Shown here one piece after another: positions 1 through 4,984 of a stretch of DNA of 9,833 bases. Numbering within the stretch: the first letter of the stretch is position 1; each line of letters begins with the position of its first letter. The position numbers and the translations under genes are program-made. Under the pieces are notes generated by a model. The model was given only the letters and a program-made list of their open reading frames with translations, searched no databases and was not told where the DNA came from. Source of the DNA: Limosilactobacillus antri DSM 16041 (lineage in GTDB: Bacteria > Bacillota > Bacilli > Lactobacillales > Lactobacillaceae); assembly GCF_000160835.1 (NCBI RefSeq), contig NZ_GG700732.1, positions 4,971-14,803 on the forward strand, written 5' to 3'.

Positions 1-2
1 AT

Positions 3-75
3 GGAGGATTAGCTCAGTTGGGAGAGCGTCTGCCTTACAAGCAGAGGGTCACAGGTTCGAGCCCTGTATCCTCCA
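3..75 (+). tRNA. tRNA-Val (anticodon TAC)
   Basis: Complete cloverleaf of 73 nt. The acceptor stem GGAGGAT pairs with ATCCTCC, the D arm is GCTC/GAGC, the anticodon stem TCTGC/GCAGA carries TAC at 36-38, and the T loop is TTCGAGC. The discriminator is A and no CCA is encoded. It is the first gene visible in the cluster. In Bacillus-type clusters such a Val gene often directly follows a 5S rRNA gene, which would lie outside this window (inference). Confidence 0.97.
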
Positions 76-96
76 TTTGAGCAGCATTATGCTCAT

Positions 97-169
97 GAGC
101 CGTTAGCTCAGTTGGTAGAGCATCTGACTTTTAATCAGAGGGTCGTGGGTTCGATCCCCACACGGCTCA
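97..169 (+). tRNA. tRNA-Lys (anticodon TTT)
   Basis: Cloverleaf of 73 nt with acceptor GAGCCGT/ACGGCTC, anticodon stem TCTGA/TCAGA and TTT at 130-132. The T arm is GTGGG/CCCAC, the discriminator is A, and CCA is not encoded. The spacer before it (78-95) contains a small 6-bp hairpin that may guide processing. Confidence 0.97.
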
Positions 170-198
170 TTGCCAAATGACTAGCGGTTTGGTATAAT
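170..198 (+). promoter_or_regulatory. Internal promoter between tRNA-Lys and tRNA-Thr
   Basis: TTGCCA at 170-175 (5 of 6 matches to the -35 consensus) is followed by a 17-bp spacer and a perfect TATAAT at 193-198. Transcription would begin near 205, a few bases before the mature tRNA-Thr. This is a near-ideal housekeeping promoter. It suggests that the Thr-to-Asp part of the cluster can be transcribed independently of the Val-Lys part and of any upstream rRNA operon. Confidence 0.75.
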
Positions 199-212
199 AC
201 CGAAGAAAACTT

Positions 213-285
213 GCCGACTTAGCTTAGCTGGTAGAGCATCTGTCTTGTAAACAGAAGGTCGGAGGTTCGACTCCTCTAGTCGGCA
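213..285 (+). tRNA. tRNA-Thr (anticodon TGT)
   Basis: Cloverleaf of 73 nt: acceptor GCCGACT/AGTCGGC, anticodon stem TCTGT/ACAGA with TGT at 246-248, T arm GGAGG/CCTCT, discriminator A. The D stem GCTT/GAGC contains a wobble pair. It is the first gene downstream of the internal promoter. Confidence 0.97.
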
Positions 286-294
286 CTTAAATAT

Positions 295-366
295 GCGGAA
301 GTAGTTCAGTGGTAGAACATCACCTTGCCATGGTGGGGGTCGCGGGTTCGAATCCCGTCTTCCGCT
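295..366 (+). tRNA. tRNA-Gly (anticodon GCC)
   Basis: Cloverleaf of 72 nt: acceptor GCGGAAG/CTTCCGC, anticodon stem TCACC/GGTGG with GCC at 327-329, T arm GCGGG/CCCGT, discriminator T as is usual for Firmicute tRNA-Gly. It is one of two glycine genes here; the other reads TCC. Confidence 0.97.
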
Positions 367-383
367 TTGTCAATTCCTATAAT

Positions 384-469
384 GCCGGGGTGGCGGAATT
401 GGCAGACGCACGGGACTTAAAATCCCGCGGTTAGTGATAACCGTACCGGTTCGATCCCGGTCCTCGGCA
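384..469 (+). tRNA. tRNA-Leu (anticodon TAA)
   Basis: Class II tRNA of 86 nt with a long variable arm. Acceptor GCCGGGG/CCTCGGC contains one G-U pair. The anticodon stem CGGGA/TCCCG holds TAA at 418-420, and the variable stem GGTTA...TAACC is clear. Discriminator is A and CCA is not encoded. Confidence 0.97.
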
Positions 470-476
470 CTTGTAC

Positions 477-550
477 GCACCCATAGCGCAATTGGATAGA
501 GTGTCTGACTACGAATCAGAAGGTTGAAGGTTCGACTCCTTCTGGGTGCA
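477..550 (+). tRNA. tRNA-Arg (anticodon ACG)
   Basis: Cloverleaf of 74 nt: acceptor GCACCCA/TGGGTGC, anticodon stem TCTGA/TCAGA with ACG at 511-513, T arm GAAGG/CCTTC, discriminator A. The wobble A is expected to be converted to inosine by TadA so that it reads CGU, CGC and CGA. Confidence 0.97.
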
Positions 551-554
551 TTTT

Positions 555-628
555 CGGGAAATAGCTCAGCTTGGTAGAGCACCTGGTTTGGGACCAGGGG
601 GTCGCAGGTTCGAATCCTGTTTTCCCGA
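555..628 (+). tRNA. tRNA-Pro (anticodon TGG)
   Basis: Cloverleaf of 74 nt: acceptor CGGGAAA/TTTCCCG, anticodon stem CCTGG/CCAGG with TGG at 589-591, T arm GCAGG/CCTGT, discriminator A. The spacer after it (632-649) holds a 7-bp A+T-rich inverted repeat, CTAATAT-TTAT-ATATTAG. Confidence 0.97.
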
Positions 629-653
629 CTTCTAATATTTATATATTAGCATT

Positions 654-727
654 CGCGGTGTAGCTCAGCTGGCTAGAGCGTCCGGTTCATACCCGGGAGG
701 TCGAGGGTTCGATCCCCCCCGCCGCGA
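654..727 (+). tRNA. Elongator tRNA-Met (anticodon CAT)
   Basis: Cloverleaf of 74 nt: acceptor CGCGGTG/CGCCGCG fully paired, including position 1-72, so it is not an initiator. The anticodon loop TTCATAC has CAT at 688-690. The body matches the Bacillus elongator Met type, and the cluster position Pro-(Ala)-Met-Ile2-Ser-fMet agrees. Separation from Ile2 rests on similarity recalled from Bacillus and on gene order. Confidence 0.85.
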
Positions 728-743
728 TTTGACTGGCTGTTTT

Positions 744-817
744 GGACCTTTAGCTCAGTTGGTTAGAGCAAGCGGCTCATAACCGCCCGGTCGTAGGTTC
801 GAGTCCTACAAGGTCCA
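744..817 (+). tRNA. tRNA-Ile2 (CAT, decodes AUA after lysidine modification)
   Basis: Cloverleaf of 74 nt: acceptor GGACCTT/AAGGTCC, anticodon stem AGCGG/CCGCC with loop CTCATAA and CAT at 778-780, discriminator A. The acceptor and T arm closely resemble the Bacillus Ile2 species whose C34 is changed to lysidine by TilS, making it an AUA-reading isoleucine tRNA. Simple anticodon-based annotation would call it Met. The assignment depends on body sequence and on its place right after elongator Met. Confidence 0.8.
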
Positions 818-855
818 TCGGGCGTTTGCTCTGATGAATCTGGTTTTGCATATAT

Positions 856-943
856 GGAGGATTACCCAAGTGGCTGAAGGGGGCGGTCTTGAAAACCGCT
901 AGGCCGTGAGAGCGACGCGAGGGTTCGAATCCCTCATCCTCCT
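856..943 (+). tRNA. tRNA-Ser (anticodon TGA)
   Basis: Class II tRNA of 88 nt: acceptor GGAGGAT/ATCCTCC, anticodon stem GCGGT/ACCGC with TGA at 890-892, and a long variable arm around 899-916. The T arm is GAGGG/CCCTC. The discriminator base is T, whereas the second serine tRNA in this cluster has the usual G. Confidence 0.96.
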
Positions 944-952
944 TTTTATTAT

Positions 953-1026
<74 letters not shown>

Positions 1027-1030
1027 TTTT

Positions 1031-1105
1031 GGTCCGTTGGTCTAGTTGGTTTAGGACGCATCCCTGTCACGGATGAGATCACGAGTTCGAGTCTCGTACG
1101 GACCG
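1031..1105 (+). tRNA. tRNA-Asp (anticodon GTC), copy 1
   Basis: Cloverleaf of 75 nt: acceptor GGTCCGT/ACGGACC, anticodon stem CATCC/GGATG with GTC at 1066-1068, T arm ACGAG/CTCGT, discriminator G as expected for Asp. It is identical to the copy at 1605-1679. Confidence 0.97.
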
Positions 1106-1109
1106 TTTT

Positions 1110-1182
1110 GGCTCGGTAGCTCAGTTGGTAGAGCAACGGATTGAAGCTCCGTGTGTCGGCGGTTCGATTCCGTCCCGCGCCA
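1110..1182 (+). tRNA. tRNA-Phe (anticodon GAA)
   Basis: Cloverleaf of 73 nt: D arm GCTC/GAGC, anticodon stem ACGGA/TCCGT with GAA at 1143-1145, T arm GGCGG/CCGTC, discriminator A. The acceptor GGCTCGG/CCGCGCC has a T-C mismatch at pair 4-69 (T1113 with C1178). Base 37 is G rather than the common A. Otherwise it looks functional, and it is the only Phe gene in this cluster. Confidence 0.94.
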
Positions 1183-1194
1183 TAATTAAATAAT

Positions 1195-1265
1195 GCGGGT
1201 ATAGTTTAGTGGTAAAACCACAGCCTTCCAAGCTGTTGTCGCGAGTTCGATTCTCGTTACCCGCT
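1195..1265 (+). tRNA. tRNA-Gly (anticodon TCC)
   Basis: Cloverleaf of 71 nt: acceptor GCGGGTA/TACCCGC, weak D stem GTTT/AAAC, anticodon stem ACAGC/GCTGT with TCC at 1227-1229, T arm GCGAG/CTCGT, discriminator T. It complements the GCC glycine tRNA at 295-366 by reading GGA and GGG. Confidence 0.96.
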
Positions 1266-1273
1266 TTTGGTAT

Positions 1274-1348
<75 letters not shown>

Positions 1349-1350
1349 TT

Positions 1351-1439
1351 GGAGAATTACTCAAGTTGGCTGAAGAGGCGCCCCTGCTAAGGGTGTAGGT
1401 CGCGAAAGCGGCGCGAGGGTTCGAATCCCTCATTCTCCG
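1351..1439 (+). tRNA. tRNA-Ser (anticodon GCT)
   Basis: Class II tRNA of 89 nt: acceptor GGAGAAT/ATTCTCC, anticodon stem CGCCC/GGGTG with GCT at 1386-1388, a long variable arm (about 1398-1416), T arm GAGGG/CCCTC, discriminator G. It reads AGU and AGC. Confidence 0.97.
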
Positions 1440-1444
1440 TTAAT

Positions 1445-1516
1445 GACCCGTTAGTCAAGTGGTTAAGACACCAGCCTTTCACGCTGGTATCGTGGGTTCA
1501 AATCCCGCACGGGTCA
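1445..1516 (+). tRNA. tRNA-Glu (anticodon TTC)
   Basis: Cloverleaf of 72 nt: acceptor GACCCGT/ACGGGTC, anticodon stem CCAGC/GCTGG with TTC at 1478-1480, T arm GTGGG/CCCGC, discriminator A. CCA is not encoded. Confidence 0.97.
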
Positions 1517-1526
1517 CTTTTATTAT

Positions 1527-1600
<74 letters not shown>

Positions 1601-1604
1601 TTTT

Positions 1605-1679
1605 GGTCCGTTGGTCTAGTTGGTTTAGGACGCATCCCTGTCACGGATGAGATCACGAGTTCGAGTCTCGTACGGACCG
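1605..1679 (+). tRNA. tRNA-Asp (anticodon GTC), copy 2
   Basis: Identical in every base to the gene at 1031-1105, with GTC at 1640-1642 and discriminator G. It is the last gene of the cluster, about 5 nt before the terminator stem. Confidence 0.97.
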
Positions 1680-1684
1680 CTAGC

Positions 1685-1712
1685 AAGGCTGAGTATTAGC
1701 TCAGTCTTTTTT
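1685..1712 (+). terminator. Intrinsic terminator of the tRNA cluster
   Basis: The stem AAGGCTGAG pairs with CTCAGTCTT (one G-U pair) around a 6-nt loop and runs into a T tract at 1707-1712. It starts 6 nt after the last tRNA, as expected for the end of the tRNA operon. Confidence 0.88.
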
Positions 1713-1726
1713 GTTTAGGTTAAAAT

Positions 1727-1778
1727 AAAAGTGAACACCACCCATCAGCCAGGAGACCGCTGGGTGGTGTTCACTTTT
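1727..1778. terminator. Bidirectional terminator between the tRNA cluster and the ABM-family gene
   Basis: A perfect 18-bp inverted repeat (1727-1744 with 1761-1778) encloses a 16-nt loop. A runs on one side and T runs on the other give U tracts on both strands. It lies 10 bp beyond the stop of the minus-strand gene ending at 1789. It therefore serves as that gene's terminator and as a backup for the tRNA operon. Confidence 0.88.
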
Positions 1779-1788
1779 AAGCATAAAA

Positions 1789-2283
1789 TTAACGTACAGA
1801 ACGATAAACTTCGTCATAGTAATAGTTGTCGGAGCCCATCGTGGTGAAATTAGTCAGGTTTGCGAAGGAATCACTTTCCTTCCAAGCGGTCAGGTCCTCA
1901 AAGCGGTCCCAAACCGTGATTAACACGAGGGTTGAACTCTCGCTCTTATTAGCAACAGAGGTCATCAGACCGGCGTTCATGGCAGCCGGCTGGTCATCAA
2001 TGACCTTTTGCAGGCTGTTGTATAGGACCTGCTGACGGTCGCCATTGACCTGGAAGGATTGGTAGTAAAAGAGGCCGTTGTAGTTACTGTTCATCGTCTC
2101 GTCAAGGACGGTTAAGATTACCGGGTTTTTAAAAATTGAATCTTGGTTAGATAGGTCAAACAGGGCCAGCTTATTGCTGTGGGTTGACGCTTGCATTAAT
2201 TTGAATTCGCGGTCTGGGTGTTCATCAATAATTCCCTGGAGAATCTGGTGGGACCCAAAGGTGAAGCTGAGTTTAGTTAGCAC
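1789..2283 (-). CDS. ABM-domain protein, HmoB/TRAP-like (heme monooxygenase fold, heme residues apparently absent)
   Basis: A 164-aa soluble protein with no signal peptide or membrane segment. Length and layout match the HmoB (YhgC)/TRAP family: an N-terminal subdomain (about 1-65, with TFGSHQIL and KLMQ motifs) and a C-terminal antibiotic-biosynthesis-monooxygenase barrel (about 66-155, with LVLITVWDRFEDLTAWKES). Compared with B. subtilis HmoB as I recall it, Trp134 seems kept. The heme-contact Asn (here about Tyr73) and the axial His (here in the FANLTNF stretch, about 140-146) are replaced. The fold call is good, but heme degradation is doubtful. The start is GTG at 2281-2283, supported by GAGGAGG 7 nt upstream (complement of 2291-2297). 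The gene is divergent from spx, and a dyad overlaps its candidate -10. It has its own terminator at 1727-1778. Confidence 0.72.
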   Translation of the reverse strand: MLTKLSFTFGSHQILQGIIDEHPDREFKLMQASTHSNKLALFDLSNQDSIFKNPVILTVLDETMNSNYNGLFYYQSFQVNGDRQQVLYNSLQKVIDDQPAAMNAGLMTSVANKSESSTLVLITVWDRFEDLTAWKESDSFANLTNFTTMGSDNYYYDEVYRSVR

Positions 2284-2298
2284 AGGAATTCCTCCTCA

Positions 2299-2321
2299 TA
2301 TAATAGTCAATTACTATTATA
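2299..2321. promoter_or_regulatory. Candidate operator over the promoter of the ABM-family gene
   Basis: A perfect 9-bp inverted repeat (2299-2307 with 2313-2321, 5-nt centre CAATT) lies just upstream of the ribosome-binding site. Its outer part contains a perfect minus-strand TATAAT (complement of 2316-2321), the best -10 for the gene at 1789-2283. No good -35 is evident 16-18 bp upstream, which would fit an activated promoter or one with an unusual -35. The core ATAGT-N5-ACTAT recurs at the spx promoter. Confidence 0.5.
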
Positions 2322-2393
2322 GTACAAATTCGGGAAGCAATTAGAAAAAAATCCGGACTTTGTTTATTTACTTACAAAAAGTTAAAGAAATTC

Positions 2394-2432
2394 TTGAGAA
2401 GTCTTTTATCGGTAGATAGAACATAGTATAAT
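2394..2432 (+). promoter_or_regulatory. Candidate spx promoter region (two overlapping possibilities)
   Basis: Option one is TTGAGA at 2394-2399, a 17-bp spacer and TAGAAC at 2417-2422. Option two is a perfect TATAAT at 2427-2432 with a weak TTTATC 16 bp upstream. Both would give a leader of about 50-60 nt before the ATG of spx. The sequence alone does not decide between them; spx genes of related bacteria have several regulated promoters. Confidence 0.55.
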
Positions 2433-2437
2433 ACTAT
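2423..2437. promoter_or_regulatory. Candidate operator centred on the spx -10 box
   Basis: Perfect 7-1-7 dyad, ATAGTATAATACTAT. It can also be read as ATAGT-N5-ACTAT, the same half-sites and spacing as in the dyad at 2299-2321. It covers the TATAAT at 2427-2432, a typical repressor position. The 7-1-7 geometry resembles Fur/PerR-class boxes, but the bases fit the PerR consensus poorly. The cognate regulator is unknown. Confidence 0.5.
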
Positions 2438-2487
2438 ATGTACTGATGAATGTTGCATAATGAGAAAAGAAGGAGGCTTTTTACTTA

Positions 2488-2889
2488 ATGGTTACTCTAT
2501 ATACGTCTCCAAGTTGTACTTCTTGTCGCAAGGCACGTGCTTGGCTGCGAGAACACGATATTCCATTTACGGAACGCAATATTTTTTCTGATCCTTTATC
2601 AGTTGATGAAATTAAAAATATTTTACGGATGACTGAGGACGGAACCGAAGATATTATTTCGAAACGTTCCAAAGCGTACCAAAGTCTCAAGGTCGACTTA
2701 AACGCCTTGCCGATGAAGGCCCTCTACAAGCTCATCAGCGAGCACCCCGGACTCTTACGGCGCCCGATCATTATGGATGATAAGCGCCTTCAGGTAGGGT
2801 ATAACGAAGATGAAATTCGGCGATTCTTACCACGGCAGGTACGGGAACTCGAATTGGCAGAAGCGCAACGCAAGGCAGATTTGATTTAG
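2488..2889 (+). CDS. spx: Spx, redox-sensing global regulator (ArsC-like fold)
   Basis: A 133-aa protein almost superimposable on B. subtilis Spx. It does not bind DNA alone but docks on the C-terminal domain of the RNA polymerase alpha subunit. It activates thiol-stress genes such as trxA and trxB and blocks some activators. The redox switch CTSC is present (Cys10, Cys13). Gly52, in RMTEDGTED and needed for alpha contact, and the RRPIIMD and [12 protein letters not shown] motifs are intact. The C-terminus is KADLI, unlike the LAN end of the Bacillus protein that feeds ClpXP. The start is ATG with AAGGAGG about 11 nt upstream. It is monocistronic by appearance, followed by a hairpin at 2919-2960. 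The adaptor for its degradation, SpxH, is encoded 2.1 kb away. Confidence 0.97.
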   Translation: MVTLYTSPSCTSCRKARAWLREHDIPFTERNIFSDPLSVDEIKNILRMTEDGTEDIISKRSKAYQSLKVDLNALPMKALYKLISEHPGLLRRPIIMDDKRLQVGYNEDEIRRFLPRQVRELELAEAQRKADLI

Positions 2890-2918
2890 TCAGTCTGAAT
2901 AACATCAAACTAGTAAGC

Positions 2919-2960
2919 AAGCAGTGGCTGGCGGGTGTCCTTATCCGCTGACCACTGCTT
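2919..2960 (+). terminator. Probable terminator after spx
   Basis: Outer stem AAGCAGTGG/CCACTGCTT (9 bp) with an inner GCGG/CCGC stem. It begins 29 nt after the spx stop. The downstream stretch is only moderately T-rich (TAGATTACTTTACTTTTATT), so termination may be partial, or the hairpin may instead protect the spx mRNA 3' end. Confidence 0.5.
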
Positions 2961-2968
2961 TAGATTAC

Positions 2969-2996
2969 TTTACTTTTATTGGAAAACCTTTAGAAT
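2969..2996 (+). promoter_or_regulatory. Candidate mecA promoter
   Basis: TTTACT at 2969-2974 (4 of 6) is followed by a 16-bp spacer and TAGAAT at 2991-2996 (5 of 6). It lies just after the spx hairpin and about 36 bp before the chosen mecA start, which is a sensible distance. No other pair of boxes fits as well. Confidence 0.45.
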
Positions 2997-3032
2997 AGTT
3001 ATAAGGACTTATTGTTAAGGAGGTGCTGGGCG

Positions 3033-3695
3033 TTGGAAATGGAAAGAATCAATGAAAATACGATTCGGGTCCTCATCAGCAATGATGACTTGGACGCCCG
3101 GGGAATTACAATCCTGGACCTGCTCGGCGACCATCAGCAAATTGAGGATTTCTTTTACAGTATCTTGCAGGAAGTTGATACGGAGCACCAATTTGTCGAC
3201 AATGATGCGGTGACCTTCCAGGTAATGCCGACCGGAAACGGCCTGGAATTATTTATTAGCAAGAATTCCAGTGATGAAAAACTCAATAGTAAAAATAACG
3301 AACAGATTGCCCACTACATTAAAAATAACATCATGCAGGCGCGGGCCAAGCAGCGGGAGCGGCAGACAACGATTAACGATGATGATCAGCGGACCACGAC
3401 GAAGCTGCCGCGTTGGCAAGTTGTTCAGTTTCCGTCCTTTGAGGAACTGGTTGACTACGCGCGAATTCAGGATAATGACGACCTGGTGAGTGAACTTTAC
3501 AAGTATAACCAGAGTTATTACCTGGCGCTTCACGACCCGGAAGAACCGGATAGTGAGAGCACCCTCAAGAATCACTTGGCACTAGCTTATGAATACGGCA
3601 ACCCGACCGCAACCTCGGCGGACTACCTGGCTGAACACGCTAAGAAAATCATGTCCCAGTCGGCGCTGACCACGGTTCGCCACTATTTCAAGTAA
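3033..3695 (+). CDS. mecA: MecA, adaptor protein for ClpC
   Basis: A 220-aa protein starting MEMERINENTIRVLISNDDL, the typical MecA beginning. The N-terminal domain (about 1-85) binds targets such as ComK in Bacillus. A charged linker (about 90-125, rich in K, R, Q and D) joins the C-terminal ferredoxin-like domain (about 130-220), which binds and activates the ClpC unfoldase. Family members also affect Spx levels. I chose TTG at 3033, 9 nt after AAGGAGG (3017-3023). The frame stays open to a TTG at 3012, but that would translate the Shine-Dalgarno sequence itself; the ATG at 3039 is too far from it. It sits between spx and coiA, the conserved arrangement, and is followed by a terminator-like hairpin at 3709-3744. 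Confidence 0.93.
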   Translation: MEMERINENTIRVLISNDDLDARGITILDLLGDHQQIEDFFYSILQEVDTEHQFVDNDAVTFQVMPTGNGLELFISKNSSDEKLNSKNNEQIAHYIKNNIMQARAKQRERQTTINDDDQRTTTKLPRWQVVQFPSFEELVDYARIQDNDDLVSELYKYNQSYYLALHDPEEPDSESTLKNHLALAYEYGNPTATSADYLAEHAKKIMSQSALTTVRHYFK

Positions 3696-3708
3696 ATGCA
3701 ATAACCCC

Positions 3709-3744
3709 AATCTCCCGTCTTTATTAAAGAGGGGGGATTTTTTT
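3709..3744 (+). terminator. Terminator-like hairpin after mecA that contains the coiA Shine-Dalgarno sequence
   Basis: Stem AATCTCCC/GGGGGATT (one T-G pair), one G-G mismatch, then TCTTT/AAAGA around the loop ATT, followed by seven Ts (3738-3744). By form it is a canonical intrinsic terminator 13 nt after the mecA stop. Its 3' arm (AGAGGGGGG, 3728-3736) is also the only plausible ribosome-binding site for coiA, and the coiA start codon overlaps the T tract. It may therefore act as an attenuator or as a translational lid for coiA. Confidence 0.8.
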
Positions 3745-4828
3745 GTTAGTGGCAACCAATAAGCGCGAGCTGGTGTTCGCCCAGTCTGCCCAGCCCGGTG
3801 AGCGCTACTATTGTCCAGCTTGTCGGCAGCCAGTCCGCTTGCGGCGGGGCAAAAGCAGGGTGACCCATTTTGCCCACCTGCCAGGAGCGGATTGTGCCGT
3901 TAGTGAAGGCGAGACGGGCGAACACTTACGCGGCAAGCAGCAGCTCTTTCGTTATCTGCGCGCCCAGGGCTTACAGCCGTGCCTGGAAGTTTATCTTCCG
4001 GCGATTAACCAGCGGCCCGATATTTTAGTAAAGCGGGGCCGGCGGTTAGTAGCGGTTGAGTTTCAATGCAGTCCGTTAACGGTCGACCGGTTACGGGCCC
4101 GCAACCGGGGTTACGCCCAGCTGGGGATCAAGCCAGTCTGGTTATTGGGCCGTCCCTACCGGCACCACCTGTCCAGGGCAAAGGTGGCCCAATTTACCCA
4201 AGTGATTGCCGGTCGGCCAACGGTTCCCTATTGGAATACCGCCCGCGGCCGGGTTGAGTACCACCGTGCTTTTCGCCGGTACTCATTTGTCAGTGGTCGT
4301 CCGTCGGCAACCGGGGTGGTCCGGCAGCAGGTTGCTGCCCTAGCCAGAACTGCGTCAACAAGTGAGCTGGTAGTCCGGCTCACTGGTCAGGCGGCCGCAA
4401 CGGTTCAGCAGCCGTTAGCCCATTGCCCCTTGGTTTGCCATGACCTGGTACCGAGCTGGCCAGTCACGCGGGTTGCGGTGATTTACTGGCGGATTGCGGT
4501 TGTGCTGGTCCTGGACAAGCAGCCCCTGTTTACGTCCTGGTCGCGGCAGCGCTGGCAACACTGGCTCTGGCAATGCGGGCAGTCTTACTGGCTCGCCTTC
4601 GCCTGTGCACCGCGGACGGTTTTAACGGCCGTGATTGATAATTTTACCGCCGACTTGCTGGCGGCTAGGGTAATCTGGAAGTGCGGTGACCAATACGTCC
4701 TGTTTTGCCACCCGCGCTGGTTTCCTAACCTTGCCGCCAAGGACGCCAGCTTAGCGGCCGCTTTAACTCATGCACCGGAGAACGGGGAGGGGAGTGCTGA
4801 AAATTTACACTTGCCACTCATCATTTGA
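3743..4828 (+). CDS. coiA: CoiA family competence protein (nuclease-like)
   Basis: A 361-aa protein with the CoiA signature. An N-terminal zinc-ribbon-like segment has CPAC at 24-27 and HFAH at 42-45. A conserved E-rich helix follows (GEHLRGK, 59-65). The PD-(D/E)xK-type nuclease core is RPDIL (Pro92-Asp93) and VEFQ (Glu106, Gln108). The C-terminal 200 residues are poorly conserved and rich in Trp and Arg. CoiA is induced in competence and helps recombination of incoming single-stranded DNA in streptococci; its exact activity is not settled. The start is TTG at 3743 (MLVATNK), 6 nt after AGAGGGGGG; GTG at 3749 is an alternative. The coding sequence is more G+C-rich than spx. Expression probably depends on read-through of the hairpin at 3709-3744 or on an unseen promoter inside mecA. 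Confidence 0.9.
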   Translation: MLVATNKRELVFAQSAQPGERYYCPACRQPVRLRRGKSRVTHFAHLPGADCAVSEGETGEHLRGKQQLFRYLRAQGLQPCLEVYLPAINQRPDILVKRGRRLVAVEFQCSPLTVDRLRARNRGYAQLGIKPVWLLGRPYRHHLSRAKVAQFTQVIAGRPTVPYWNTARGRVEYHRAFRRYSFVSGRPSATGVVRQQVAALARTASTSELVVRLTGQAAATVQQPLAHCPLVCHDLVPSWPVTRVAVIYWRIAVVLVLDKQPLFTSWSRQRWQHWLWQCGQSYWLAFACAPRTVLTAVIDNFTADLLAARVIWKCGDQYVLFCHPRWFPNLAAKDASLAAALTHAPENGEGSAENLHLPLII

Positions 4829-4895
4829 GCAGCCCCCAGCGCATGGCAGCACCAGTTGGAAAGAATACCAAAGGAATGATGAGCTAAGTTTTTTT
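4817..4895 (+). terminator. Possible long-loop terminator overlapping the coiA stop
   Basis: CTCATCATT (4817-4825, within the last coiA codons) is perfectly complementary to AATGATGAG (4875-4883). A 7-T run follows at 4889-4895 after a 5-nt gap. The 49-nt loop holds a smaller TTGG/CCAA stem. The large loop and the gap make this weaker than a usual terminator, but no other T-tailed hairpin directly follows coiA. Confidence 0.35.
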
Positions 4896-4905
4896 ACACA
4901 GTTAA

Positions 4906-4957
4906 AGCACAAACAGGGCTTCACTCGGCATAGCCGAATTGAAGCCCTGTTTGTGCT
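4906..4957. terminator. Very strong hairpin between convergent coiA and spxH
   Basis: A perfect 18-bp inverted repeat (4906-4923 with 4940-4957) encloses a second 5-bp stem, TCGGC/GCCGA, with an ATA loop. It lies between the 3' ends of two convergent genes, so a shared terminator is the simplest reading. Flanking T tracts are weak on both strands: GCTTTAAC on the minus side and GCTCGCGGGG on the plus side. A role in blocking convergent transcription or stabilising mRNA ends is equally possible. A second small hairpin, GGGGTT-TAAG-AACCCC, follows at about 4961-4976. Confidence 0.6.
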
Positions 4958-4984
4958 CGCGGGGTTTAAGAACCCCCCTGTCAT

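Noticed and set aside
3012..3032. Longer mecA reading frame beginning with TTG at 3012
   Set aside because: It would translate the AAGGAGG ribosome-binding site; the TTG at 3033 has ideal spacing and gives the family-typical MEMERIN start.
3249..3575. Minus-strand 108-aa open frame inside mecA
   Set aside because: It lies fully within a well-supported gene and has no ribosome-binding site or recognisable domain.
4829..4984. T-box or other riboswitch in the structured region after coiA
   Set aside because: It lies between the 3' ends of convergent genes rather than upstream of a gene, and no T-box core motif is present.
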